The notes beneath the pieces were generated by a model. The model made no database searches, was not told the DNA's origin, and saw nothing but the letters and a program-made list of their open reading frames with translations. DNA of 64,000 nt from Bacillus sp. FJAT-18017. GTDB taxonomy: Bacteria; Bacillota; Bacilli; Bacillales; Cytobacillaceae. Both the position numbers and the translations under genes were made by a program. Below are positions 1-8,808 of the stretch, piece after piece. The stretch's first letter is position 1. The number at the start of each line of letters is the position of its first letter. Location: NCBI RefSeq assembly GCF_001278805.1, contig NZ_CP012602.1:2944001-3008000 (forward strand), given 5' to 3'.

Positions 1-436
1 TAATTAGCACCATAATATTGCCGTGGGTTCCTATTACTATGTTATGACCCTGGAACCTTTCTAAAACTCTTAATGTGGCCGTTATTCCCCTTTTCTGGGC
101 AATAATATTGGATTCCCCGCCTTCCCAGGAAAATGAAGGGTCCTCCCACACTTTTTTAATGGCATATTGAAAATCATTAACAGGACCAGCAGCTAAATTT
201 CGCTCTTTAAAGTCGTCTTCCAGAATAATTTCCTTTCCAATACAATCTGCTACACCCTTCACTGTCTGAATCGCTCTTTCGTATGGACTCGAAACAATAA
301 AGTCGATCGCTTCTTTTTCAAGATACTTTGTAATTTTATGTGCATCAGCTTGGCCCTGTTGGGATAACGGCCTTCCGAGTTCGTCCGGCGTATAATCGGA
401 ATGTGCATGCCGGACAAAAAACAAATTCGTTAACAA
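1..436 (-). CDS. Histidine phosphatase family protein, C-terminus cut by window edge
   Basis: Phosphoglycerate-mutase-like phosphatase. The reading frame is open from a TTG at 434-436, preceded at good spacing by GGGGGA, and runs off the left edge. The N-terminus has the phosphohistidine motif R-H-A-H (residues 9-12) followed by an S-D-Y-T-P-D-E-L-G stretch typical of the family. The second catalytic motif appears as T-H-G near the edge. The substrate cannot be told. It follows the alpha/beta hydrolase gene by 36 bp on the same strand, so the two are probably co-transcribed. An ATG further upstream is in a different frame and would not give the RHAH motif. Confidence 0.85.
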   Translation of the reverse strand, partial: MLTNLFFVRHAHSDYTPDELGRPLSQQGQADAHKITKYLEKEAIDFIVSSPYERAIQTVKGVADCIGKEIILEDDFKERNLAAGPVNDFQYAIKKVWEDPSFSWEGGESNIIAQKRGITATLRVLERFQGHNIVIGTHGNIMVLI

Positions 437-472
437 TATCGCTTTCCCCCATCAAGTGATAGATTCGTTGAA

Positions 473-1183
473 TTAGAGTTTATCAAGCGTTTTTAAAAAA
501 TCCTTGATCACGTTTAAAAACAAATCTCGATTTGGTTCCCAGAGTGCATGCCCAGCTTCAGCCAATTCGACTACCCTTACATTTTTAAGGATCATTTTGT
601 ATCTTTCTGTTTCTTCCTCTGTCAAAAGAGACTTTGTCGTTCCTCCCTTAATTATCAATACAGGAACTTCTATCCGTGTTAAATTTTGATCAAGATTAAT
701 AGCTGCTGATTCCCTCTGAATCCCTTTTACTACATGTTCCATCTCCTGATTTATATAACTGCGGCTAAGAACTCTTTCTGCCCATGATTTTGGTATAGAC
801 GGATACGCGGCAGGATAATCACAAAGGATTAGCCCTTTTAATCCTCGCGTTCTCGAGGCATATTCTATTGCATATGGAACACCCATTGAATAAGCCATTA
901 CACAGTACTCATGAACCTGGCTATCCATTACTACAGATTCTATATCATGAACATGGTCGTAAAATGAGTAGCCAGTGGCTGGAGCATCACTTTTTCCCCG
1001 GCCTCGTAAACTCATAGAAATACATTTTCTTGGCTTGAACTCCTGCAACAAAGCAACCGATTGCTCGGCGAAATTTAAAGCTCCAGGAACATACACTAAC
1101 GGAGTTAAATGATTATCGTCCAAACTGCTCTCAAGATAATGAAGTTTTACTTCTTTCGAACGGATCCATTTATCAGCAAACAT
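473..1183 (-). CDS. Alpha/beta hydrolase
   Basis: 236 aa cytoplasmic serine hydrolase of the alpha/beta fold. The nucleophile elbow is A-Y-S-M-G (Ser about residue 99), an oxyanion-region P-G-A-L-N lies near residue 33, and the C-terminal catalytic His is in A-G-H-A-L-W-E-P (about residue 213). The substrate is unknown. An AGAGGG-type ribosome site precedes the ATG. It is the first gene of a likely two-gene unit with the histidine phosphatase. Confidence 0.85.
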   Translation of the reverse strand: MFADKWIRSKEVKLHYLESSLDDNHLTPLVYVPGALNFAEQSVALLQEFKPRKCISMSLRGRGKSDAPATGYSFYDHVHDIESVVMDSQVHEYCVMAYSMGVPYAIEYASRTRGLKGLILCDYPAAYPSIPKSWAERVLSRSYINQEMEHVVKGIQRESAAINLDQNLTRIEVPVLIIKGGTTKSLLTEEETERYKMILKNVRVVELAEAGHALWEPNRDLFLNVIKDFLKTLDKL

Positions 1184-1373
1184 CCACTTTCAACCCTCTT
1201 TTCTTCTATTACAATATTATTCGCCCAACTTCCCCTATTTCCTTCCAATATTCTTTATTCAAAAAAACCACCTTCATCAGGCGGCATAGGGACTTCATAT
1301 GTATGTGTTTAAATCTTTACTAAAGTTCTTTTATCCTGAATTTAAAGCTAAATTGTTTTTCAAATCAGGGCAC

Positions 1374-2108
1374 CTATTCATGCTTCATAAAAAATTGATT
1401 CAATTTCTCTTCGGTTACCCCTTCCTGCAAAGAATTCTTAGAAAATCGCCAGCTATATGAAGGAATATCTTCTTTCATTTCAAATACGTCTTCGCTTTTT
1501 TTCCCGCTATCAAAGTAAAGCCATTCTATTGAAAAGTCATTCAAATCCCGATTCAACGCCTGGTTAGCAACTTCCATTATTTTGGCTGTTTCTTTTTCCT
1601 TATCAAAGGAACTTTCGATCTCGCCGATGAATAGGTACTCATGCATCTTATGTTTATGTACCTTGAAAATATCACCGTATGTATCGTCAACGCTATATTG
1701 ATTGGCTATTTCTTCTGGAATATGGATATTAACTGCATACGAGATTTCTCCAAACCGGCTCATAAATGGTTCCCATGATTTGATTGCCTCGCTTCTCCAT
1801 TTGGTTTCTTTGAAGGATTCATCGATAATATTTCCGCCTTCGGAAACATGGACCTGAAATTCCAAGTCGCTTTGATCCTTAGGATAAACACTGGCCGTAT
1901 AGATTCCTTCTTCATCTCCCAAAGCTTTTGCAAACTTAATTTCACTTACTTTAAATGGAATTCCGTATTCCACCGATAACTCCTTAAGTATTCTCGTATT
2001 CACAGCATAAAGCTGTTTCGGTTTGAAGTAATAAATCTCTGCCAAAATGCCTCCGAGCACTAGTAGGACAAGACAACACCCAGTTACCATAATCTGTTTT
2101 TTATTCAT
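1374..2108 (-). CDS. Hypothetical membrane-anchored protein
   Basis: 244 aa, family not recognised. An N-terminal membrane segment (about residues 7-27) follows a short basic start, which suggests an uncleaved anchor or signal sequence and an extracytoplasmic body rich in acidic and aromatic residues. There is no lipobox. It stands alone, with about 150 bp to the gene upstream and 190 bp to the one downstream. No function is inferred. Confidence 0.7.
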   Translation of the reverse strand: MNKKQIMVTGCCLVLLVLGGILAEIYYFKPKQLYAVNTRILKELSVEYGIPFKVSEIKFAKALGDEEGIYTASVYPKDQSDLEFQVHVSEGGNIIDESFKETKWRSEAIKSWEPFMSRFGEISYAVNIHIPEEIANQYSVDDTYGDIFKVHKHKMHEYLFIGEIESSFDKEKETAKIMEVANQALNRDLNDFSIEWLYFDSGKKSEDVFEMKEDIPSYSWRFSKNSLQEGVTEEKLNQFFMKHE

Positions 2109-2261
2109 ATGAATCTTCTCTTTCCCCTGTTATTAGAATTTCTTCCAACAAATAGACGAAAGACATTTTTATTAGTTTCACATCTTGACTGAATTAGTGA
2201 AAGCCAAAAAGTGTGAGCGCTATACTTAGAACTAAAAGGGATACTGTGCAACCATTATCCT

Positions 2262-3095
2262 TTAAGTTAATTTGCACTCTATAATATTATTACAATACCT
2301 GATTAAAAATTTTGAAAACCTTATAGTTTGAGCCATTCGTTCCATCTCTGTTTTGAAAATCTCTGCCTTTATGCCCATACGTAAGTTCATAGCTTCCTTG
2401 ATAATATCGTGCCATTCTACTGGAACTTCCTTTAATCCATAAACACCAGCATCCAACTTTGAAACAATATCATATTCCTTAAGAGTATAGAACTGCCGTA
2501 GTAAACCAAGGACGAACCATTCTATTTCAAAATCAATCTTTTCTGTAGGCAGATTTAATAAATCATCAATTGAATCTTCAGCCAATTGAATCCTATTTAC
2601 CCAGTAAGTGTTCATATTTTCAAGCACATAAGAAAACAACTCTTTTGATTGAATTTCAAACTGAAAATCTTTGGGATCTGTTCCTATTATCTTAATTCCC
2701 TTTTTCTTAAGCACCCACCAAGTTACAGGGTTAAAATTAAAGTAATTACCGATACTCAGTTTTTTATTGTTGTAAAATGGATAGTTATAATTAAAATCAA
2801 TGCTATTTTTGTAGAGTTTCCCCAAATCCTCCCAAAGAATATAAACTCCGTCCATTTCTGGCTTTTTATATTTTTTTGCAATGTGAGAATGAATAAACGA
2901 CAAAGAATCCGAATCTTTCTCTGTTAAAGGACGGTTTGTTACGGTGATAAAGTCAATATCACTTGAATCATCAACATAGGCATTCAGGGCAATCGATCCG
3001 TGTATGTATAACCCTTCCATTGTTTCAGGAAAATGCTCATGAAACAGGTTAATATACTCTTTTAAGACATTGTCTATGATACTGGAAATTCCCAT
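2262..3095 (-). CDS. Nucleotidyltransferase with aminoglycoside-adenylyltransferase-like layout
   Basis: 277 aa. The N-terminal half carries the polymerase-beta-type motif G-S-I-A-L-N followed by D-S-S-D-I-D-F, the two-aspartate metal site of ANT(9)/AadA-like enzymes. The C-terminal half resembles the helical domain found after it (DUF4111-like). An open frame extends to a GTG at 3108-3110, but the GGGAG ribosome site is placed correctly only for the ATG at 3093-3095, so that start was chosen. Resistance is an inference: many chromosomal relatives have no proven drug substrate. Confidence 0.8.
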   Translation of the reverse strand: MGISSIIDNVLKEYINLFHEHFPETMEGLYIHGSIALNAYVDDSSDIDFITVTNRPLTEKDSDSLSFIHSHIAKKYKKPEMDGVYILWEDLGKLYKNSIDFNYNYPFYNNKKLSIGNYFNFNPVTWWVLKKKGIKIIGTDPKDFQFEIQSKELFSYVLENMNTYWVNRIQLAEDSIDDLLNLPTEKIDFEIEWFVLGLLRQFYTLKEYDIVSKLDAGVYGLKEVPVEWHDIIKEAMNLRMGIKAEIFKTEMERMAQTIRFSKFLIRYCNNIIECKLT

Positions 3096-3243
3096 CAATA
3101 ATTCTCCCACATAATTTTATTACCTATATTTTACAACAGCGAACCTGCCCCGTAACACAATAGTTTAAAAAATTCGGTAAATGCTCCAGATTTACTCACC
3201 CCTCGTTTAGATACATTTTTAAATAGCTTTGGTATGTACTGAA

Positions 3244-3882
3244 TCAGAAAAACATTGAGAACACATTCCATAAAGAGTGTGCCAGGATTGGAACCCACAA
3301 ATTTCTATACCGAATGGCAAGAATCCCAAGGGCAAGACCTACTAGTAACGCGCCAAAAGGATCAGAATGGATAAAAGCAAAAAGAAGAGAAGAAAGAATT
3401 AACATTGGATATCGTACTTTTCTGTATGGTACTAAAAGCAGTAATCCCCTGTACAAGAATTCTTCTTCAATCGGCACAATGATGCAAACAATAATAAACA
3501 TCTGGAAATATTCTAGTAACCCCAAAGGCAGCAAATAAAAGGATAATGGCTCGTGCAGCACTAAAATAACGAATGATAGTGAACCCATAATCCAAAAGAA
3601 GGTACCTTTCTTTTTAAGAGGCGCCATACTAAATAGATACTCGTACTTCTTTCCGGTTAGAAAAAACACTATCACCAAAAAAAGTATTAATAACAATCTG
3701 TTTTGCAGCTGATAATTAATAGATCCTTCTGGTAACGTATCAGTAATGAATATAAATTGTTCAGGAAATTCAATGCCTCGGAGGAGAAATCCAATTAGGA
3801 CAATTAATATAAATAGTCCACTTTTTCCTGCTAGGTTAGATAAGGATGTACTCGGTTTAGGTTCATTTAACTGGAGCTTCAA
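3244..3882 (-). CDS. CPBP family intramembrane metalloprotease
   Basis: 212 aa polytopic membrane protein of the CAAX-protease/bacteriocin-processing (Abi) family. The signature motifs are present: E-E-E-F-L-Y-R (EExxxR), F-A-F-I-H (FxxxH) and a final H-S-L-W-N. About six hydrophobic segments are visible. The start is a TTG preceded by AGGTGGGGG. Family members cleave or modify peptides in the membrane; no bacteriocin genes lie nearby, so the substrate is unknown. Confidence 0.85.
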   Translation of the reverse strand: MKLQLNEPKPSTSLSNLAGKSGLFILIVLIGFLLRGIEFPEQFIFITDTLPEGSINYQLQNRLLLILFLVIVFFLTGKKYEYLFSMAPLKKKGTFFWIMGSLSFVILVLHEPLSFYLLPLGLLEYFQMFIIVCIIVPIEEEFLYRGLLLLVPYRKVRYPMLILSSLLFAFIHSDPFGALLVGLALGILAIRYRNLWVPILAHSLWNVFSMFF

Positions 3883-4007
3883 GTGACCCCCACCTCTCTA
3901 AATTACATAAAAATCTAACCTGCCTGTTAAACAAAAAACGGCCACTTTTCAAACAGTCCAAGAGTATATAATCAAACCTTCTCATCAATAATTTCTTGAG
4001 CCATTTA

Positions 4008-4090
4008 TTTAGGGTGATAAATTTTTCGTTCATGGTTATAAAAATTTCATTCAGGTCTATAAGTATTTCATTCAGGGCTATATTTCTTTG
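4008..4090. repeat. Tandem array, 21-bp period, 4 units
   Basis: A degenerate word like TTCAGGTCTATAAGTATTTCA recurs with TTCAGG or its variants starting at 4008, 4029, 4050 and 4071, so spacing is exactly 21. It lies between the small membrane protein gene and the CPBP gene, downstream of the former's stop on the minus strand. On that strand the array stays open as a 7-residue repeat (L-N-E-x-x-I), but no credible start was found, so I treat it as non-coding. Confidence 0.8.
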
Positions 4091-4337
4091 AATACAAGTA
4101 TGCTTTAACAAATCCAAGAGCCAAAAGAGAAAGAGCTCCGTTATATATAATAGAAAACAAAGCTAAAATAGGGACTTCATAAATCACCGAATAGATATAG
4201 CCTGTCAAAATACTTAATAAAATGATTACAATAGAAAATGTAATCCTTGGAAAAAAGAAACTTATTACTCCACTAAACAACATCACGAGTGAACCCATAA
4301 TGAAGTAATGGAAGCTAAATACAAGTATGTATTCCAA
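4068..4337 (-). CDS. Small hypothetical membrane protein
   Basis: 89 aa, family not recognised. Three or so hydrophobic segments span most of the protein, ending in a basic tail. The start is a TTG with GGAGGG eight bases upstream. Its 3' end overlaps the first unit of the 21-bp array. Function unknown. Confidence 0.6.
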   Translation of the reverse strand: MEYILVFSFHYFIMGSLVMLFSGVISFFFPRITFSIVIILLSILTGYIYSVIYEVPILALFSIIYNGALSLLALGFVKAYLYSKKYSPE

Positions 4338-4691
4338 GTACCAGCCCTCCCTATTCTTATTAGATTATAAATTCTACCAAAATACGGAAACTCCTTTATT
4401 CCCTTCTTCACCAAGTTGGGTAAATTCACTAATATTTTTATACAAATACCAATTAATCAAATTAGCATACTAATTAGTATCACTACGTCATAATATGTAA
4501 GGAATTGAGCTTCTAATTCTCCTTAATTCACTAAAAATCCTTTAAATACAACACAAAGAAGCAGTCCAATTGTTTGATTTGGACTGCTAAAATGGTGTGC
4601 TAATTTATTTCCTTTAATCGAAAACATACCATGTTTCAAAAAAATTTAATTATAGGGCTAATCCTGTACTGCACCCATTTAAAATAATCTC
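4338..4691. other. 354-bp gap with one hairpin
   Basis: No gene is visible. A hairpin with 10-bp arms AGCAGTCCAA / TTGGACTGCT sits at 4560-4588. Read on the minus strand it is followed by a T-rich stretch, so it could end transcription of the gene at 4692-5246. Its stem core AGTCCAA recurs in hairpins at 15165 and 62870. Confidence 0.5.
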
Positions 4692-5246
4692 CTATTTATT
4701 CCGCCAAACTGCTGCGTATTTCTTCTTATATTTCGGAACTTCCTCAAGTTCTATAAGGCTGAGAGCGGTCGTTTTTAAATCTTCTTTTCCGGTAGCTTTA
4801 TAGAGCTTTTGGAAATCTTCAATGATGTCGTATCTGACTAGTGTGTGATTTTTTTCGGATCCGCAATTTTGATAGCGATCCTCGAGATGCCGTATAACGA
4901 GTTCGAGCTGTTCCTCACCGGCAAGGCCAATTCTCCAAATTGCCTGGAGGCTATGCCGAGCGGTCACAGTCTTTGGATCTTTGGTCACTTGCCAAATTGC
5001 CGGGAAATCTGCAAGAATCTTTTTTTCTGGGTCACTAATGGCCAGATTGGATAGAAACTGTGCGGCTCTGGCCCGTTTGTGGTTGTCCTTGTTTGTCAAA
5101 TCTGACTTCAAATCATCCCAGATTTCATAGGCCCATTCCACCTTCTCTTCTGTTATAGCCAAAAGATTTAACAGGGCTTCGTATTGGAGATTCCTATCGC
5201 TTGATTCAAGCTGTTCAAAAAGCGTACTAATTGAAGTTTCCATCAT
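4692..5246 (-). CDS. HEAT-repeat-like hypothetical protein
   Basis: 184 aa, soluble, entirely alpha-helical in composition, with spaced helix pairs (R-A-R-A-A-Q-F-L and T-A-R-H-S-L-Q-A-I-W-R-I) like HEAT/armadillo repeats. Such folds usually bind protein partners. GAGG lies at good spacing before the first ATG. It starts 13 bp after the end of the nucleotidyltransferase pseudogene and is probably the last gene of the unit that begins with the methyltransferase at 6890. Confidence 0.7.
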   Translation of the reverse strand: MMETSISTLFEQLESSDRNLQYEALLNLLAITEEKVEWAYEIWDDLKSDLTNKDNHKRARAAQFLSNLAISDPEKKILADFPAIWQVTKDPKTVTARHSLQAIWRIGLAGEEQLELVIRHLEDRYQNCGSEKNHTLVRYDIIEDFQKLYKATGKEDLKTTALSLIELEEVPKYKKKYAAVWRNK

Positions 5247-5259
5247 AATTTACCTCATT

Positions 5260-6106
5260 TCATAGAGAGACCATATCCAAAATAGGAATTAGGCTTTCCT
5301 CATCAGAAGGCAAGCCAACTTTGTTGCTTAAAGTTCGATTTAAACGGAGATATTCAGGAAAAATTGAAGATAGCGTTGCGAGAATTTCCATGTTATTACG
5401 GCTGCATTCCCAGTTGGAAAGCGATTTTAGCTGCAATTCATTCAATCTGCTTCTCTTTCCTTCAATCTTTGACCAAACCCCATACGGACTATCCAGATGC
5501 AGATTTTTTTCCATATACCAGCCAGAAGCAATCAGCCAACGAAATCCGGTCGAGGTTTGCCAGAGCATAATATAGTTCTTCCCGCATAACTGCCCGGTAT
5601 GTTTCATGGGCAAATGCAAGTACTTTGGTCCGCCAAAACAAAACTTCTTTGCTAGTTGGAGTATAGTTTAATTCAGTTGATTTCCTGATAATAGGGCTAA
5701 TCAGATCATCAGGGTCAAATAGTACCTTAAGCCCCTTGAGCCAGATAGAAGGCACGATTTCAGAGGGTTCGTGATACCAGCTATCCACCTTTACAAATGA
5801 GGTGTAATGGGTCACGATGACTGGGGACGAGGGATCCCAATCCTCATAAAACAAAACATCTCCCCATCTTTCCGTCCTGCTTGCTTTCGCTTTAATGAAT
5901 TCACCCTTCCGCCCAGGAGCAACGATAATATGCAAATCAATATCCGAGTACCGATCAGCGTTTCCTTTCGCGAGGGAGCCATTTAGGTAGATTGCCAAAA
6001 CATCTTTATCGTTCGTTAAATCTTCTAGCGCCTGTTTTAGCAATTCTTCACGGTGATGAGAAAGCCCCTCATCCCTTTCTTCGTGCCTGTTTGTCCAACC
6101 TGTCAT
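5260..6106 (-). pseudogene. Aminoglycoside-adenylyltransferase-like gene, frameshifted
   Basis: The upstream frame, from the ATG at 6104-6106 (TAAT-ATG after the methyltransferase stop; AAGGAA upstream), gives L-N-G-S-L-A-K-G-N with Y-S-D-I-D-L-H, the nucleotidyltransferase metal site, and runs into the helical domain as A-N-L-D-R. The family sequence resumes in another frame as F-R-W-L-I-A-S-G-W-Y-M and continues to 5260. Removing one base near 5545 (the A on the minus strand in CCGGATTT) joins them as L-D-R-F-R-W-L-I. The original frame ends after an out-of-register tail. It could be a real lesion or a sequencing error; if intact, about 281 aa. Confidence 0.8.
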
Positions 6107-6107
6107 A

Positions 6108-6890
6108 TTATTTTTTCCTTCCAATATATAAAAAGTGTTCGCTGGCCCCGATTAGATTGGGATCCTGGCTGAGCTTATAGCATATTTTAAGCCATTTATC
6201 ATATTCTTCTTGACTCATTTGAATGATATCCTTCTCTTTGCTAGCAAGAATATTCTCTACTCCGGCAAACACCAGTTCCTCAAGTGAGAATCCGTTCATG
6301 AAAGTCCTCGCTTCGTGGGGATCAGTAAAATAGGCGGTTGTGAAGCCAAGTTCACCATTATGGGTACCATAATCCAAATAGTTTAAAAGAGAATCGGGCG
6401 TGTCGATTGGGAATAAATTTTTAAGTGAATCAATAATTGGGGCATAACTCGATATGAAAGCCGCAATAAGTATGCCACCAGGTTTCAGAACTTTAAGGGC
6501 TTCCTCAACGGCTTTTTCCTGTTCAGATTTTTTCAGTAAATGATATAGTGGTCCCATAAGAAGAACCACATCGAATTTCTGGTGGATGCTGCTTAGGTCG
6601 AGAGCATTTCCCTGAATGAAACCTTCAAGGAAGACCCCGCTTTCTGCCGTTTTGATTTTGGCGGTTTCAAGATTGCGCTTTGAAAGGTCGAGCAATGTCA
6701 CTCTGTGCCCTTTTTCGGCCAGGAAAATCGAATATCGGCCAGGACCGCCGCCTATGTCTAAAATATTGAGATTTTCTCCAGTTATGTAATCGTTCAGGTA
6801 CCGTTTTGTAATATCAAATTCAATCCTGTGCCTGGCTAGCCGTTCCCACTCATCATATTCTTCATCATAATAACGCTGGATCTTTTCCAT
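6108..6890 (-). CDS. Class I SAM-dependent methyltransferase
   Basis: 260 aa soluble enzyme. Motif I is L-D-I-G-G-G-P-G-R (residues 44-52), followed by an acidic motif II (V-T-L-L-D-L) and motif IV V-V-L-L-M-G-P-L-Y-H-L. The substrate cannot be told; this Rossmann type acts on small molecules, including quinones, sterols and antibiotics. It is the first gene of a likely three-gene unit with the nucleotidyltransferase pseudogene and HEAT-like protein. The next start overlaps its stop region, which suggests translational coupling. Confidence 0.85.
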   Translation of the reverse strand: MEKIQRYYDEEYDEWERLARHRIEFDITKRYLNDYITGENLNILDIGGGPGRYSIFLAEKGHRVTLLDLSKRNLETAKIKTAESGVFLEGFIQGNALDLSSIHQKFDVVLLMGPLYHLLKKSEQEKAVEEALKVLKPGGILIAAFISSYAPIIDSLKNLFPIDTPDSLLNYLDYGTHNGELGFTTAYFTDPHEARTFMNGFSLEELVFAGVENILASKEKDIIQMSQEEYDKWLKICYKLSQDPNLIGASEHFLYIGRKK

Positions 6891-7042
6891 TCGAACTCCT
6901 CCCTTACTGTAATTTAATCAAACCACAATTTCAGAAAAACTAATATACTTTTTGAAAAAAATGGGATATCTTTGAGTCAATTAACTGGTTTTAATAGTGA
7001 GACAACCAGCAAGAAAAATTCAGTTTAGGAGTGTGAAAGACA

Positions 7043-7330
7043 TTGAAATTCCTTACAATCGGAATTATGATATCAGTTATTTCGGCTATTGTTTCGTATT
7101 TCATGTGGGATGCTGCCCATGCTTATCAATTGCCTGGTATTGCAGGTGTGGCATTCATCATACTATCCGCAATTTTTTCTGGTAATCTTGTAAGCGGAGA
7201 CAGGATGCGGGCTAATTTTGCCACTGAAACGGAGGATACTCGGCGTGAACGGCATGAAATCATGGTCCATTTTGCCTTACTCGGACTTCCAAACCTGGTT
7301 GTAGCTGTGTTCCTTTATTACCTACATTAA
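7043..7330 (+). CDS. DUF5316-like small membrane protein
   Basis: 95 aa with three hydrophobic segments (about 3-20, 30-47 and 74-93) and a charged loop of E-T-E-D-T-R-R-E-R. It resembles the DUF5316 family of Bacillaceae, which has no known function. The start is TTG with AGGAG upstream. It is divergent from the methyltransferase at 6890, so the 150-bp gap between them should carry promoters for both. Confidence 0.7.
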   Translation: MKFLTIGIMISVISAIVSYFMWDAAHAYQLPGIAGVAFIILSAIFSGNLVSGDRMRANFATETEDTRRERHEIMVHFALLGLPNLVVAVFLYYLH

Positions 7331-7392
7331 ATTGTTGTTATTAAAAAACATACTCATTATTCTATAAACTTGCACCTTTTTCTCAACCTCTT

Positions 7393-7584
7393 CTACTGGC
7401 CACGCTTTTGCTTTTGAATTAGCTTTACCACCTGTTCCTTTGGATTCCAGCAGTTGAACTTATAGGAAGGTTTCGTTTCATACCCTAATCTGCTGCAAAG
7501 ATAGTCCATTCCATTCGATGTCTTAAGAGTTCTAAAATGCTGGCATGTAGCGCAACAATGAAAGTCTTTTACACTCGCATTCAA
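7393..7584 (-). CDS. Small Cys-rich hypothetical protein
   Basis: 63 aa. The cysteines (C-C-A-T-C near residue 11, C-S-R-L about residue 31, C-W-N-P about residue 46) with nearby histidines suggest a small metal, probably zinc, binding fold. The C-terminus is basic. No named family recognised. It is convergent with the DUF5316-like gene and followed on its upstream side by the 53-bp repeat array. Confidence 0.6.
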   Translation of the reverse strand: MNASVKDFHCCATCQHFRTLKTSNGMDYLCSRLGYETKPSYKFNCWNPKEQVVKLIQKQKRGQ

Positions 7585-7742
7585 TTTTCTGCCACCTTTT
7601 TATGAGTTAGTATCCATTTTTAATCCCCGCATTTATAGATCTGCATTTAAACCAAGTCCTTTATATAGTTTTCTGCAGTCATGAAGTTAGGTTTCGGTAG
7701 GGTTTCCAGGCTCCTTGCTATATCCTAGCTTGATATGAATTA

Positions 7743-7982
7743 TGAATGCGAGAACAACTAAAAAAATGGGGTAGCCCTCCTTCATTTGGCTTATGAAGGC
7801 AGGAAAAGCACGTAAAAACGGGCCTATCCCTCCTTCATTCGGCTTATGAAGACGGGAACAGCACGTAAAAACGGGGTTACCCTTCCTTCATTCGACTTAT
7901 GAAGACGGGAACAACCATGAAAAAGATTGCTAGCCCTCCTTCATTTTTGTCTTATGAAGAAGGAAGAAGCTCGAAAAGTCGC
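7743..7982. repeat. Tandem hairpin array, 53-bp period, 4 units
   Basis: CCTTCAT starts at 7779, 7832, 7885 and 7938, an exact spacing of 53. In each unit it pairs with ATGAAG about 7 bases later, giving a small hairpin; units are joined by AGCACGTAAAAACGGG-like linkers. A decayed unit may precede the first. It fills the gap between two minus-strand genes, immediately beyond the stop codon of the methyltransferase at 7986. Confidence 0.9.
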
Positions 7983-7985
7983 AAG

Positions 7986-8762
7986 TCAAAAAGGAACGCC
8001 TTTTCTGCAAACATAAATCATTTGGCTGCTGAGATTGGTTACCGGTGATTCGTCCCAGCCGCCAAAGACATTGATGATTTCAAATCCATGTGTTTTTAAT
8101 AGGCGCTCCATTTCCTTTGGATACACATATCGGAGTTTAATGTTTGATCTAGTTTCCTTCATGATTTCCCTCTCATGATTCAGGAACTCTCGAATTGTTG
8201 TATAGTGTTGGATTTGATTAAGCGAATTGTAAGAACTGATGGTATAGACATCTACCTGAGAATTCCCTTCTTTATCTTCGTACGTTTTCCAATATTCCTT
8301 TGTACTGGGCTGCAGCAGTTCCTCTGAATTAGGAAAGCGGGTGCCGAAAATGAACATACCGCCATCCACCAGATGCCTGTTCACCGAATGAAGCAAACCA
8401 TCCTGCTCTTCGTTGGTCAAGAAATGTTGAAACGAATTGCCCACGCAAAAAATCATTTTGCTGCTTACATTAAGTTTCAAATCAGTACAGTCCTGTTCCA
8501 CCCATCTAACTGTAATAGGAAACTGTGCCGATTTACGTTTGGCCTCTTCAAGCATGCCCTTATGAATGTCAACCCCAATAAGCTCATGGCCCTCAATGGC
8601 TAGCGGAATCGTTGCCCGGCCAGTTCCACAGGCTAGGTCGATGATTGGACCGGATACCCCGTTAGCCCATCTACGTAAAAAAGCAACATCTTCCTGATAG
8701 TGTTCATTTTCTTTGTCATATAAAACTGGTTCCGCATATTCCTCAAAATTATCCAAGCTCAT
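7986..8762 (-). CDS. Class I SAM-dependent methyltransferase
   Basis: About 258 aa. Motif I is I-D-L-A-C-G-T-G-R (about residues 41-49), followed by G-V-D-I-H at the end of strand 2. The substrate is unknown; the family includes Tam- and UbiE-like small-molecule methyltransferases. Start choice is uncertain: ATG 8760-8762 directly follows a GGGGGG run, and a TTG two codons later has better spacing from it. A TTG further upstream at 8780 has no ribosome site. It ends next to the 53-bp hairpin array. Confidence 0.8.
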   Translation of the reverse strand: MSLDNFEEYAEPVLYDKENEHYQEDVAFLRRWANGVSGPIIDLACGTGRATIPLAIEGHELIGVDIHKGMLEEAKRKSAQFPITVRWVEQDCTDLKLNVSSKMIFCVGNSFQHFLTNEEQDGLLHSVNRHLVDGGMFIFGTRFPNSEELLQPSTKEYWKTYEDKEGNSQVDVYTISSYNSLNQIQHYTTIREFLNHEREIMKETRSNIKLRYVYPKEMERLLKTHGFEIINVFGGWDESPVTNLSSQMIYVCRKGVPF

Positions 8763-8808
8763 CCCCCCTGTTTTCAACAATATCAGGGAGGCTTGCCGCC
8801 TTCAAATT

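Noticed and set aside
3863..4117. Minus-strand frame with a seven-residue repeat (L-N-E-x-F-I-T)
   Set aside because: The repeat follows from the 21-bp DNA period being a multiple of three; there is no ribosome site and it overlaps two other genes.
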